This document shows positions 1 to 8,383 of a stretch of DNA of 64,000 nucleotides, piece by piece. The translations under genes were made by a program, and so were the position numbers. This DNA is from Oscillospiraceae bacterium. GTDB taxonomy: Bacteria; Bacillota; Clostridia; Oscillospirales; Ruminococcaceae. The notes below the pieces were generated by a model that had not been told where the DNA came from, did no database searches, and was given only the letters and a program-made list of their open reading frames with translations. Each line of letters opens with the position of its first letter. The stretch's first letter is position 1. Location of the stretch: the NCBI GenBank assembly GCA_004555865.1, contig SFJO01000003.1, positions 62,001 through 126,000 of the forward strand, in the 5' to 3' direction.

Positions 1-1262
1 TGCACCCGGCCGATGGTCAGCCGCCCCTGCCCGGCCAAAAAGCTGGGCACATTCTCCGCCGGGGCCGCATATCCGCCGCCGCCCGCCCGGTAGGCCGCCT
101 GTTCCAGCCGACGCTGGAAGGCAATGGCCCGGGCCGGGTCCTGATCAAAATCGCGGCCGTCCACACTGACCACCACCGCCGCGTTGGCATTTTTGCCGTC
201 GCGGGCATGGTAGCTCATTCCGTTGGTGACCACACCGCCCTCTTCGTTGGCCGAAGCCACCACCTGACCGCCCGGGCACATACAGAAGGTGTACACGCAT
301 CGCCCGCCCACCTGCTGGCTGAGCTGATACTCGCCGTGGGGCAGGGCCGGGTGCCCCGCCGCCTCGTGGTACAGGCTTTCTTCAATGGCGGTCTGCAGGT
401 GCTCGGCCCGGAAGCCCACCGAGAAGGGCTTGCAGGTAAGGTTCAGGCCGCTTTTTTGCAGCATGGCGAAGGTATCCCGGGCCGAATGCCCCACCGCCAG
501 CACCAGCACCTCGCAGGGCAGTGTGCCCTCCGTGGTCTCAATGCCCGCAAGGCGCCCGTTTTTCACCGTCAGGCCGGTGAGGGCCGTGTCGAATCGTACC
601 TCGCCGCCCAGCTGCTCGATCTCCCGCCGGATGGAGGCAATGACCTGCCGCAGCAGATCGGTGCCCACATGGGGCTTCTGCCGGATGGCGATTTCCGCTG
701 GGGCGCCGTGCTGCAGAAAGGTCTCGGTGACAAAGCCGCACAGCTCATCCCCAATGCGGGTGGTGAGCTTTCCGTCCGAGAAGGTACCGGCGCCGCCTTC
801 GCCGAACTGGATGTTGGCGTTGGGGTTCAGCTCGCCGGTGGCGGAAAAGTGCTTCACCGCCTTCACCCGCTCTTCCAGCGCCGGGCCGCGTTCCAGCACC
901 AGAGGCCGCAGCCCCTGCCGGGCCAGCAGCAGGGCGCAGAACAAGCCCGCCGGCCCAAGGCCGCACACCACCGGACGGGTTTTCAGCGTCTTTTCGCCCT
1001 TTGGCAGGATCAGACGCACCGGTTTGGATACAGCAACGCAGGGCGCAGCCCCAGCGTAAGCCGGTTCCGCACCCTCGTCGTTGAGTGTGATGGCTACGGT
1101 GTACACCAGCACCGGTTTGCGGTGCCGGGCATCCACCGAAATTTTTGCAATGCCGCTCTCCCGCACGGCGGCGGCGGGCAGATGCAGAATGCGCAGCGCC
1201 TCCTGCACCGCCTGCCGCTCCGTACAGGAGAGGGGCAGCCGAATGTTGCGTACCAAAAGCAT
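1..1262 (-). CDS. FAD-dependent dehydrogenase (COG2509-like), C-terminus beyond window edge
   Basis: The frame is open from an ATG at 1262 to the left edge, so about 420 N-terminal residues are visible and the 3' end is missing. After about 95 residues comes a dinucleotide-binding loop (GLGPAGLFCALLLA, near residue 101) followed by a strand ending in LERG, the usual FAD-binding start. Further on are FGEGGAGTFSDGKL and VLAVGHSARDTF, which I recognise from the uncharacterised FAD-dependent dehydrogenases of COG2509 (NAD(P)/FAD-dependent oxidoreductases of unknown substrate). The gene follows cdaR with a 58-base gap on the same strand and may be co-transcribed. The ribosome-binding site is weak (GAGAC). 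The family call is firm; the substrate is unknown. Confidence 0.85.
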   Translation of the reverse strand, partial: MLLVRNIRLPLSCTERQAVQEALRILHLPAAAVRESGIAKISVDARHRKPVLVYTVAITLNDEGAEPAYAGAAPCVAVSKPVRLILPKGEKTLKTRPVVCGLGPAGLFCALLLARQGLRPLVLERGPALEERVKAVKHFSATGELNPNANIQFGEGGAGTFSDGKLTTRIGDELCGFVTETFLQHGAPAEIAIRQKPHVGTDLLRQVIASIRREIEQLGGEVRFDTALTGLTVKNGRLAGIETTEGTLPCEVLVLAVGHSARDTFAMLQKSGLNLTCKPFSVGFRAEHLQTAIEESLYHEAAGHPALPHGEYQLSQQVGGRCVYTFCMCPGGQVVASANEEGGVVTNGMSYHARDGKNANAAVVVSVDGRDFDQDPARAIAFQRRLEQAAYRAGGGGYAAPAENVPSFLAGQGRLTIGRV

Positions 1263-1320
1263 ACTGGGTCTCGTTTCTTTTTATCGTTTCGTGCGCGCCT
1301 TTATCGGCCAAAGCTGCCGC

Positions 1321-2601
1321 TCAGCGCGAGGTGATGTTGCATTCCACCGTGTAGCTGCCCACCGCGAACACCCCGGAGGCCGCCGGCACATAGATCTGCA
1401 CCGTCAAATTCTGTTTGCCCACCGATACCTGAATGTCCTGCGCGTCGATCTGGGCCACCACATTGGAAGCGGACAGCCCCGCAATCTCGTCTTTAGGGCC
1501 GATGAGGGTCACATTGTTGATGCGGGTATTTTCCGGCTCCAGCTGGTAATTGGCGGGCAGATTGATGACCCGGATGTTATCCCGGCTCACGTTCAGCACC
1601 TTCCGAGCCAGATTGGAGGAATCAAAGCTAAGGGTAACGGCCGTCACGTTTTCCTGACTGACGATGTTCTCCGGCAGCTCAATGCTCATGGGCCAATCCT
1701 TATCCAGCTTAAAGGTGCTCAGGTCAAAATAGCCCACCGAAAGGCTCGTCATGGTGGAAATCTGCCGGGACGGTCCGGCCACGGTCAGCGTCTGCTGCGA
1801 CAGGGTGTAAGGCAGCTTGCTCACGTCAAAGCCCGGAGGCGCATTCAGAAAGTCCACCGTCAAGGGCAGATTGGCCAGCTGATACACCGAGAAGCTCACG
1901 CTGGCCCGGTCGGCCGAGGATTCGGCGTATTCCAGCTGAATGGGGTTGCCTTCCTGGTCGGTGTATTCCAGATCCACCTGCACCACGGCACTGTCGGAAA
2001 GTTCACTGTCCATGGTGACCGGGGCGGTGACCTTGCTGATCTGGTTCAGTTCGGTTTCCGGCCCCTGAATGGTGACCTCCGAGGGCGAGCAACTCACCGA
2101 ATTCAGCACATAGCCGCTGGCCGGTTTCAAATCGCTCACATCGGTGGTCACAGTAAACGTCCGCTCCACCACCTTGTCCAGAATCACATCCACGGTGCTG
2201 GACTGGCCGTCGGTCAGTTCCACCTTCACCTGGTTTTCCAGGCTGCCGTCCGCCATGCGGACCTTCAGCGGCAGCGTCACCTCGCCGCTTCCGGTCACCA
2301 CCGAGTAATCCGGATACACAATAAAGTCCGCGGCGTCCAGCCCACCCAGCACCGAGCCGTTCCCAGTGCAGGTCACCCGCACTTTATAATCCGGCTTCTT
2401 CACAATGTCCAGCCCCTGGCTGGTGTAATCGCTGGTTCCATAGCTGTAATCCACCGGAACGCCGCTGTACGTCTGGGTGGTGCCCGGGTTGATGACCGTG
2501 GTTACCAGCGTCCAGGTGAACACCGCAATCAGCAGCGCCAGCGCCGCCCGCCCGCGGGGGTCGTCCAAAAAGGCGCTGAGGCTGAATTTATTCTTCTTCA
2601 T
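1321..2601 (-). CDS. cdaR: CdaR, YbbR-domain regulator of diadenylate cyclase
   Basis: This 426-residue protein has a short cytoplasmic N-terminus, one membrane helix (about residues 19-38) and a long extracytoplasmic part made of repeated YbbR domains. CdaR is known as the membrane partner that modulates the diadenylate cyclase CdaA. Its start overlaps the end of cdaA by 14 bases, the conserved arrangement in Firmicutes, so the two are translationally coupled. In many Firmicutes glmM follows; here it is absent and an FAD dehydrogenase follows instead. The identification rests on domain architecture plus position next to cdaA. Confidence 0.92.
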   Translation of the reverse strand: MKKNKFSLSAFLDDPRGRAALALLIAVFTWTLVTTVINPGTTQTYSGVPVDYSYGTSDYTSQGLDIVKKPDYKVRVTCTGNGSVLGGLDAADFIVYPDYSVVTGSGEVTLPLKVRMADGSLENQVKVELTDGQSSTVDVILDKVVERTFTVTTDVSDLKPASGYVLNSVSCSPSEVTIQGPETELNQISKVTAPVTMDSELSDSAVVQVDLEYTDQEGNPIQLEYAESSADRASVSFSVYQLANLPLTVDFLNAPPGFDVSKLPYTLSQQTLTVAGPSRQISTMTSLSVGYFDLSTFKLDKDWPMSIELPENIVSQENVTAVTLSFDSSNLARKVLNVSRDNIRVINLPANYQLEPENTRINNVTLIGPKDEIAGLSASNVVAQIDAQDIQVSVGKQNLTVQIYVPAASGVFAVGSYTVECNITSR

Positions 2602-3463
2602 TGGCTTTCCTCCGGTTCCAGAAGGGGCGCTTCTGCTCCTGGGGCTGCTCCGGGGGAACCACGTCCTCCTGAAGCAGGTTGAACAGGCTCTGCCGGTCCA
2701 GCCGGCGGATCATCACGCCGTTTTTGGCCAGCGAGACGATGCCGGTCTCCTCGCTGACCACCACGATCACCGCGTCGGAGTTTTCGCTCATCCCCAGGGC
2801 CGCCCGGTGGCGGGTGCCCATGTCCTTGCCGATTTCCAGATTGTTGGACAGCGGCAGCACACAGCCTGCCGCCTTCAGCATACCGTCCCGCACCACCACG
2901 GCGCCGTCGTGCAGAGGGGTGCCCTCGTAAAAGATGGTGCCCAGCATTTCCCGGTTCACATCCCCGTTCAGAGGGGTGCCGGTGCGGATGATCTCCGACA
3001 GGTTCGAGTTGCGCTCCAGCACGATCAGCGCACCGGTGCGGGTATCCGACAGCTGCTCGGCCGCATCACAGATGGCCACCGTGGCCGTCTGCCAGCGGGC
3101 GCGCACCGTGGAGTCATCCCGGTGCGTGCGGAACAGGCTGGCCATCCACACATCCGTGCGGCCCAGCTGCTCCAGCGCCCGGCGAAGCTCCGGCTGGAAC
3201 ACCACCACCAGGGCCAGAAAGCCCACCTGCAGCACGTTGTTCAAAATCCAGGTCAGGGTACGCAGGTTAAAGTAAAACGCCAGTGCGTACACCGCCAGAA
3301 TCAGGGTCGCACCCCGAGCCAGCTGCCCCGCCCGGGTGCGCCGCACCAAGCCGATCAGGGCGTACACCGCCACCGCTACGATGAGGATGTCCACCCAGTC
3401 GTTCCATCCGCTGGAGCGGAAGTTATTCAGGATCTTATCCAGTCCGTTCTGTAATGCAGACAA
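2588..3463 (-). CDS. cdaA: Diadenylate cyclase CdaA
   Basis: This membrane enzyme makes cyclic di-AMP from two ATP, a signal for potassium and osmotic balance and cell-wall homeostasis. It has 291 residues: three membrane helices within residues 24-90, then a DisA_N-type catalytic domain with both signature motifs, DGA (186-188) and GTRHRAALG (from 216). The start appears to be TTG at 3463: an AGGAG lies eight bases upstream and no in-frame ATG fits. The nearby ATG at 3468 is in another frame. The C-terminus is basic and ends in a run of glutamates. It is the first gene of a cdaA-cdaR operon. Confidence 0.95.
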   Translation of the reverse strand: MSALQNGLDKILNNFRSSGWNDWVDILIVAVAVYALIGLVRRTRAGQLARGATLILAVYALAFYFNLRTLTWILNNVLQVGFLALVVVFQPELRRALEQLGRTDVWMASLFRTHRDDSTVRARWQTATVAICDAAEQLSDTRTGALIVLERNSNLSEIIRTGTPLNGDVNREMLGTIFYEGTPLHDGAVVVRDGMLKAAGCVLPLSNNLEIGKDMGTRHRAALGMSENSDAVIVVVSEETGIVSLAKNGVMIRRLDRQSLFNLLQEDVVPPEQPQEQKRPFWNRRKANEEE

Positions 3464-3533
3464 TCATCCCACTCCTGTTCCCGGTTCTGCGCCGCTGTGT
3501 CCGCCTGCGCAGAACTTTGTTCAGCATCGTTTT

Positions 3534-3562
3534 AGTATAGCATACTTTTCTAGTCTTGAAAA
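3534..3562 (-). promoter_or_regulatory. Probable promoter of cdaA-cdaR
   Basis: On the minus strand, TATACT (3539-3534) lies 17 bases after TTTTCA (3562-3557). The -10 is good and the -35 weak. It sits in the short gap between ispDF and cdaA. Confidence 0.45.
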
Positions 3563-3570
3563 CCGCCCGT

Positions 3571-4689
3571 TCAGCGGTCGATCAGGGCCACCGCATGGGC
3601 CGCAATGCCCAGCCCCTGGCCGGTAAAGCCCAGGTGCTCTTCGGTGGTGGCCTTCACGCTCACTGCGCTCACATCCAGGCCCAGCGCCGCCGCCAGGTTG
3701 GTGCGCATGGCCGGAATGTGCCCGGCCAGCTTCGGGGCCTGGCACAGGATGGTGGCATCCACATTTTCCACCCGCCAGCCCTGCTGTGCCAGCAGACGGG
3801 CCACTTCCTTCATCAGGGCCAGGCTGTCCGCCCCGGCATAGGCAGGGTCATTGTCCGGGAAATGCTGGCCGATGTCCCCCATGGCCGCCGCGCCCAGCAG
3901 GGCATCCATCACCGCATGGGCCAACACGTCGGCGTCGGAATGGCCCAACAGCCCCTTTTCGTAGGGAACGTCCACCCCGCCAAGGATCAGGCGGCGGCCT
4001 TCCACCAGCTTATGTACGTCGTATCCATGCCCAATGCGCATTGCTCCGGCTCCTTTCAGATCCTCAATCGTGGTGATTTTGTAATTTTCGTAGGAGCCTT
4101 CCGTCAGCTTCACCGGCTGCCCGGTCAGCTCCATCAATTGGCAGTCATCGGTCACATCCTGCTGCCCCAGCGTCTGGGCGGCCGTCAGATACGCCGCACG
4201 GTCAAAGCACTGGGGCGTCTGCACCGCATACAGCGTACTGCGCTTGGGCGTGGCCTGCACCAGCCCGTCCGGCCCCGCCACCTTAACGGTGTCCTTCACC
4301 GGCACGGCCGGGGCTGCTGCACCGCACTGCCACGCCGCGTGCAGTGCCCGGGTGATGACCTCTTCGCTCACAAAGGGCCGCGCGGCGTCGTGAATGGCCA
4401 CAAACTCGCCCGTGGCCGCCTGCACACCGCTGCGCACGCTCTCGGCACGGGTGGCGCCGCCCCGCACCACCCGCGCCGGTTTGCGGCAGGCCGCCGTCAG
4501 GGCACGAGCCGCCTCTTCGTTGCGGCTGCCTGCCACCAGCACCAGCTCGTCAATGTCCGGGTGGGCGTCAAAGGCTTCCACGCTGCGCTGCAGAACCGTT
4601 TTGCCCTCAATGCAGGCCGCCAGTTTGTCAAACCCCATGCGGGTGGAATTTCCCGCCGCCACCAGCACCGCCGTTGTGGTATGTTTCAT
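3571..4689 (-). CDS. ispDF: Bifunctional IspD/IspF of the MEP isoprenoid pathway
   Basis: One polypeptide of 372 residues carries two non-consecutive steps of the non-mevalonate pathway. Residues 1 to about 215 are IspD (MEP cytidylyltransferase) with the nucleotide-binding AAGNSTRMG loop near the start and HDAARP near residue 100. Residues 217-372 are IspF (2,4-cyclodiphosphate synthase), starting MRIGHGYDVH with the metal-binding DVH and later HSDADVLAHA. The two are joined in frame by a very short linker. The ATG at 4689 was chosen because AAGNSTRMG follows directly and a GGGGGAG lies upstream; the frame is open further 5' without family similarity. Fused ispDF genes are known in several phyla. 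Confidence 0.96.
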   Translation of the reverse strand: MKHTTTAVLVAAGNSTRMGFDKLAACIEGKTVLQRSVEAFDAHPDIDELVLVAGSRNEEAARALTAACRKPARVVRGGATRAESVRSGVQAATGEFVAIHDAARPFVSEEVITRALHAAWQCGAAAPAVPVKDTVKVAGPDGLVQATPKRSTLYAVQTPQCFDRAAYLTAAQTLGQQDVTDDCQLMELTGQPVKLTEGSYENYKITTIEDLKGAGAMRIGHGYDVHKLVEGRRLILGGVDVPYEKGLLGHSDADVLAHAVMDALLGAAAMGDIGQHFPDNDPAYAGADSLALMKEVARLLAQQGWRVENVDATILCQAPKLAGHIPAMRTNLAAALGLDVSAVSVKATTEEHLGFTGQGLGIAAHAVALIDR

Positions 4690-4858
4690 GGTTTTTCTCT
4701 CCCCCTGCCCGGCAGCCGAAGCGCCGCTGCGTTCGTTCCAAAGGCCGGGCATTTGCTTATAACACTCATTATGGAACATTATACAGGCTCCCTTCAAAAA
4801 AATCCACCGCAATGTCCCCGGAAGCCGCCCTCTTTTTCCGCCGGGCAGGTCGCGCGCC

Positions 4859-4910
4859 AAAAAGCCTCCTGAACCGCCTGCACACCCGGTGCAGGTTCTT
4901 CAGGAGGCTT
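4859..4910 (-). terminator. Terminator of spo0A
   Basis: The arms AAGCCTCCTGAA and TTCAGGAGGCTT enclose a second nested stem (CCTGCAC/GTGCAGG). On the minus strand the hairpin ends in a T-run, right after spo0A. Confidence 0.85.
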
Positions 4911-4952
4911 GAATGTTCGTCTGGCTTGTGCGCGGCCGGTGCGGCTGCCGGT

Positions 4953-5705
4953 TCACGCATTCCGGCGCTGCTTTTTGTCCAGCCGCATCCGGTCGGCAAT
5001 CATGGCGATGAATTCGGAGTTGGTGGGCTTTCCCCGCAGGTTGTGGATGGTGTAGCCGAAATAGCTGTTCAGGGTATCCACATCGCCCCGGTCCCAGGCC
5101 ACCTCGATGGCGTGGCGAATGGCCCGCTCCACCCGTGACGCCGTTGTAACATTCTGTTTTGCGATCTGCGGATAGAGCCGCTTGGTCACCGCATTGATGT
5201 ACTCCGGGTCGGTCATCGTCAGCAGAATGGCATCCCGTAGGAACTGGTAGCCCTTGATGTGGGCCGGGACCCCGATCTGATGCAGGATCTCCGTCACGGT
5301 GATCTCATCGCTGCAAATGGTCCGCGGCTGCTCCGCCGCCCCGGCCGCCCGGAGGACCCGATCGGCCAGAACCGTTTCCTCAAACGGCTTCACGAAATAA
5401 AAGGCAAACCCGTTGTCCAGCAGTTCCTCTTCCACACCGTCGTTCTGGAAGGTGCCGGTCACAAAAAACACCGTGCCCCTGCCGCCGTTTTCCTGGTAGC
5501 GCTGCTTTACGGCCAGGGCATCCAGCCCCGGCATAAAGGCGTCCAGCAGGGCCACCTGCGGGCGGTTCTCCAGCAGGCACTGCAGAGCCTGAGCGCCATC
5601 TTTGGGGCAAACCGCCACATCCACGCCGCGTTTTTCCAGCGTTTCACGGCAAAGTTCCGTGACGCTTCTGCCGGTATCCGTCATCAAAAATTTGATCTTC
5701 TCCAT
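4953..5705 (-). CDS. spo0A: Spo0A, master response regulator of sporulation
   Basis: The 250-residue protein has an N-terminal receiver domain (about 1-120) with the phosphoacceptor in the VALLDAFMPG strand, and a C-terminal Spo0A DNA-binding domain (about 140-250). The conserved recognition-helix region reads TTASRVERAIRHAIEVAW and is followed by GYTIHNLRGKPTNSEFIA. Phosphorylated Spo0A binds TGTCGAA boxes and switches the cell into sporulation. The neighbour upstream on the same strand is spoIVB, the classic order in spore formers. The promoter region carries two 0A boxes, suggesting autoregulation. The ATG at 5705 has a good GGAGG. Confidence 0.97.
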   Translation of the reverse strand: MEKIKFLMTDTGRSVTELCRETLEKRGVDVAVCPKDGAQALQCLLENRPQVALLDAFMPGLDALAVKQRYQENGGRGTVFFVTGTFQNDGVEEELLDNGFAFYFVKPFEETVLADRVLRAAGAAEQPRTICSDEITVTEILHQIGVPAHIKGYQFLRDAILLTMTDPEYINAVTKRLYPQIAKQNVTTASRVERAIRHAIEVAWDRGDVDTLNSYFGYTIHNLRGKPTNSEFIAMIADRMRLDKKQRRNA

Positions 5706-5746
5706 GCGATTTTCCTCCGTTTCTCAAGTTTCCCTCAACATTGGAT

Positions 5747-5775
5747 ATTTTACCATATTTTTCCATGGCTCGCAA
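5747..5775 (-). promoter_or_regulatory. Vegetative-type promoter of spo0A
   Basis: On the minus strand TTGCGA (5775-5770) and TAAAAT (5752-5747) are separated by exactly 17 bases, giving a leader of about 35 bases to the spo0A start. Confidence 0.6.
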
Positions 5776-5815
5776 GGGTTTTACCGAGATTTTTTCCATT
5801 TTATGGTAAGTTTTT

Positions 5816-5842
5816 CTCGACAAACTGCTTCGTTTTTCGACA
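5816..5842 (-). promoter_or_regulatory. Two tandem 0A boxes upstream of spo0A
   Basis: On the minus strand TGTCGAA (5842-5836) matches the 0A box exactly and TGTCGAG (5822-5816) at six of seven positions. Both face the same way and their centres are 20 bp apart, about two helical turns. They lie 40-70 bp upstream of the -35. An AGGAAAA just upstream of the first box, with GTCGAAAA 12 bases further, weakly resembles a sigma-H promoter overlapping the box, as in the two-promoter spo0A of Bacillus. Confidence 0.65.
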
Positions 5843-5905
5843 TTATTTTCCCCTTTTCCTTGGCAAAGTCTCATTTTTTACAGTTTTTCCGCCCGCTGCC
5901 GGTTT

Positions 5906-7120
5906 TTATCCGGTTTCCAGCGCTCGATCCGCGGAGTCCAGCATGGTTTTGGCAAAAATCCCATAGCCCTTCGCCGGATCGTTCACCAGAACGTGCGTCA
6001 CCGCGCCCACCAGCCGGCCATTCTGCACAATCGGGCTGCCGCTCATCCCCTGCAGAATCCCGCCCGTTTTTTCAAGCAGCTTCGCATCGGTCACCCGCAG
6101 AAGCAGGTCCCGGTTGGCATCCCGGCTGTTCAGGTTGACACGCTCGATCGTAACATCGTACCATTCCGGGGTCCGGCCCGCCGCCGTGGCCAGAATCTTC
6201 GCCGGGCCGGCCTGTACCTCCTGGGGCATGGCCACCTCCATGGGCTGCCCCTGTGGGATATCGGTCATCAGGCGGCCGTACACACCGGTTTCGTCGTTGG
6301 CCAGAATGCTTCCCATGGCGCCGCTCTGGCCAAACACTCCCTTTAATTCGCCCGGCTCGCCCCGCGTTCCCCGGGTAAGGCCAACAATCTCCACCGGCAC
6401 CACTTCTCCGGCCCGCAGGGCAACGCTCTTTCCGGTGTCACGGTCGCTGATGGCGTGGCCCAACCCGCCGTAGCTTCGGTTTTCCGGGTCCGCAAAGGTC
6501 AGCGTTCCCACGCCGGCCGCGGAATCCCGCAGCCACATTCCCGCGCGGTACTGCCCGGCCTCCTCATCCCAGGTCGGGGTCAGCTCCGCTTCGTGTTCCT
6601 GCCCGCCCCGGCGGTACACCAGCCGCAGCGCGCTGCCGCCGCTTTCCTGTATCGCTTCGGCGGCACGGTCGTTGTTCAGCTCCTTCTGCCCGTTCAGGCT
6701 TACCAGCAGGTCGCCCAGTTTCAGGCCCGCCTCCTTGGCGGGGCTGCGCAGCCCCTGCGGCGTCTCCACGTCCGTAAAGCCGACCACCATGGCTCCGTCC
6801 GAAAACATCTTCATGCCAAAGGGTGTGCCCAAAACTTCCACCGTCCGGCGCTCGGTCTCCACCACCCGCACTGTTTTCAGCGGCAGAACCTCCAGAAGGG
6901 TCAGCGTTTCATTGCGGCTCCCGTCCGCCCCCGCCGCAACCGCCGGATATATCAGCGCCGGGGCGGGCTTCAGCCAGGGGTACGCCGCCAGCTGCAGGCC
7001 CTCTCCCTTCGCCACATAGACAGTACCCGGCAGCATAGCCGCCGCCCGAGCCACCACCCCGGCCGCGACAAGCGCACCGGCCGCAAAGGCGCATACCGCC
7101 CGGCGTTTCGCCTTGCCCAT
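5906..7120 (-). CDS. spoIVB: SpoIVB signalling serine peptidase
   Basis: SpoIVB is secreted from the forespore into the intermembrane space, where it triggers processing of pro-sigma-K through SpoIVFA. The protein (404 residues from this start) has an N-terminal membrane or signal helix (about 8-28), a PDZ domain (about 100-175) and an S55 peptidase domain. The candidate catalytic His is in GGLGHAISD (about 222) and the Ser in GMSGSPIV (about 362). The ATG at 7120 is preferred over 7126: GAGGGGG is then seven bases away instead of touching the codon. A sigma-G-like promoter lies about 35 bases upstream. It is followed on the same strand by spo0A. Confidence 0.95.
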   Translation of the reverse strand: MGKAKRRAVCAFAAGALVAAGVVARAAAMLPGTVYVAKGEGLQLAAYPWLKPAPALIYPAVAAGADGSRNETLTLLEVLPLKTVRVVETERRTVEVLGTPFGMKMFSDGAMVVGFTDVETPQGLRSPAKEAGLKLGDLLVSLNGQKELNNDRAAEAIQESGGSALRLVYRRGGQEHEAELTPTWDEEAGQYRAGMWLRDSAAGVGTLTFADPENRSYGGLGHAISDRDTGKSVALRAGEVVPVEIVGLTRGTRGEPGELKGVFGQSGAMGSILANDETGVYGRLMTDIPQGQPMEVAMPQEVQAGPAKILATAAGRTPEWYDVTIERVNLNSRDANRDLLLRVTDAKLLEKTGGILQGMSGSPIVQNGRLVGAVTHVLVNDPAKGYGIFAKTMLDSADRALETG

Positions 7121-7155
7121 TTCCATTCCCCCTCGCGCAGAATCCCCTCTGGTTG

Positions 7156-7186
7156 TAGTATGTGCCGGGGGAGGCGGGAATATTGC
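7156..7186 (-). promoter_or_regulatory. Candidate forespore (sigma-G/F) promoter of spoIVB
   Basis: On the minus strand CATACTA (7162-7156) is a perfect sigma-G-type -10, 18 bases after GCAATA (7186-7181), a fair -35. This fits the known forespore expression of spoIVB. No vegetative-type promoter is seen here. Confidence 0.55.
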
Positions 7187-7311
7187 TTTGGACTGCGCGC
7201 AGATTTTTTAAGTTTCGTGCGACCTTTTCGTTTGTCCCGCGATGTATCAGGCACACAGGGGCAGCGCAAACCGCACCGAGAATCGGTTCCGCAGCACTTG
7301 CAGGCGAGGGG

Positions 7312-7340
7312 TTGACAATTTCACCCCAGCGGGATAGAAT
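7312..7340 (+). promoter_or_regulatory. Promoter of smpB
   Basis: TTGACA (7312-7317), a 17-base spacer and TAGAAT (7335-7340): a near-consensus housekeeping promoter 40 bases before smpB. Confidence 0.8.
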
Positions 7341-7380
7341 AATATATCTAGAATCAAAATGCAGAGAGGAGCGTAATGCA

Positions 7381-7848
7381 ATGGCAGACAAAGCCGGTAC
7401 CAAACAGATTGCGGTCAACCGCCAAGCCCGCCATGAGTATTTCGTGATCGAAGCACTTGAAACCGGCATTGAGTTGGTTGGCACCGAGGTAAAAAGCCTT
7501 CGTGCCGGCACCGTAAACCTGAAGGATTCCTGGGTAGACGTGGACAACGGCCAGCTGATTCTTCGCGGAATGCACATCAGCCCCTACGATAAGGGCAATG
7601 TGTTTAACCGCGACCCCTTGCGGGAGCGGCGGCTTCTCGCCCATAAGTCGGAAATTCGCCGTCTGGGCCAGGAGATCAAGCTTCAGGGATACACACTCGT
7701 TCCCCTCTCGCTTTATTTTAAGCGCGGGCGGGTGAAGGTAGAGCTTGGCGTCTGCAAGGGCAAAAAGCTTTATGACAAACGCGCTTCGGCCGCCGCAAAG
7801 GACGCCCAGCGCACCATCGACCGGGCCATGAAGACCCAGCGATATTGA
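7381..7848 (+). CDS. smpB: SsrA-binding protein SmpB
   Basis: The 155-residue protein binds tmRNA and delivers it to stalled ribosomes for trans-translation. Family signatures are the early NRQARHEYFV and TGIELVGTEVKSLR, and KGRGRVKVELGVCKGKKLYDKR-like sequence near the end (here YFKRGRVKVELGVCKGKK), followed by the basic C-terminal tail that enters the decoding centre. The ATG at 7381 has GAGAGGAG upstream. The tmRNA gene follows 35 bases later, a very common pairing, and both may be read from the promoter at 7312. Confidence 0.97.
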   Translation: MADKAGTKQIAVNRQARHEYFVIEALETGIELVGTEVKSLRAGTVNLKDSWVDVDNGQLILRGMHISPYDKGNVFNRDPLRERRLLAHKSEIRRLGQEIKLQGYTLVPLSLYFKRGRVKVELGVCKGKKLYDKRASAAAKDAQRTIDRAMKTQRY

Positions 7849-7883
7849 GTTACTGCTTTCAAGGGGCACTGCCCCTTCTTCGT

Positions 7884-8233
7884 GGGGATGTAAAGGTTTC
7901 GACGGGGAGAGGAAAGCGCGAGCAGCGGGTAGTGGTGAGGGACACACTATAATCTCCTTCAAAAAAATTAACTGACAACAACACTCAGTTAGCCGCAGCC
8001 TGAATTCAGGCTGCCGTTCTGCCCACGTTAGCGCGGCGTGGGGCCAGAATGTCATTTTAGCGCTGAACGTGAGCAGCCCTAAGCTTTGCGGGCAGCCATG
8101 AACTCATGAAGCTACCAAAGCGTCGGCCTGTTTGTCGGCCTGGCGCGGCGGGAATTTTGTAGACAAACTGCACCCGGAGATACTTTCGTAGACTTCTTTT
8201 CGGACACGGGTTCGACTCCCGTCATCTCCACCA
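7884..8233 (+). ncRNA. ssrA: tmRNA (ssrA)
   Basis: The ends form a tRNA-like acceptor: 5' GGGGATG pairs with CATCTCC, followed by the encoded ACCA at 8230-8233. The 3' end has the T-arm sequence GGTTCGACTCCC. The tag reading frame ends ...L-T-D-N-N-T-Q-L-A-A-A with stop TGA at 8001-8003, and that stop lies inside a perfect 20-base palindrome, as in the helix after the tag in other tmRNAs. The exact resume codon is not certain; it lies in the A-rich stretch around 7961. Ala-rich C-termini of this kind mark proteins for Clp and FtsH proteases. Confidence 0.95.
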
Positions 8234-8234
8234 C

Positions 8235-8273
8235 AAAAAATCCCTTTCCGGTTGGTTCCGGAAAGGGATTTTT
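8235..8273 (+). terminator. Terminator of ssrA
   Basis: AATCCCTTTCCG and CGGAAAGGGATT pair around an eight-base loop, followed by a T-run, directly after the tmRNA CCA end. Confidence 0.9.
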
Positions 8274-8383
8274 CATTGATAGAAACGGATAAACGGCCGC
8301 GCTGCATCCGGCCTTCTTTTATTGCTTATGCGCTGCCATTTTTTCGTTCTTGCGTGCCGCAATACGATTGGTCTCTTCCCGGC

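Noticed and set aside
207..1334. Open frame of 375 codons on the plus strand
   Set aside because: Antisense of the FAD-dependent dehydrogenase, whose frame carries real motifs and runs off the edge.
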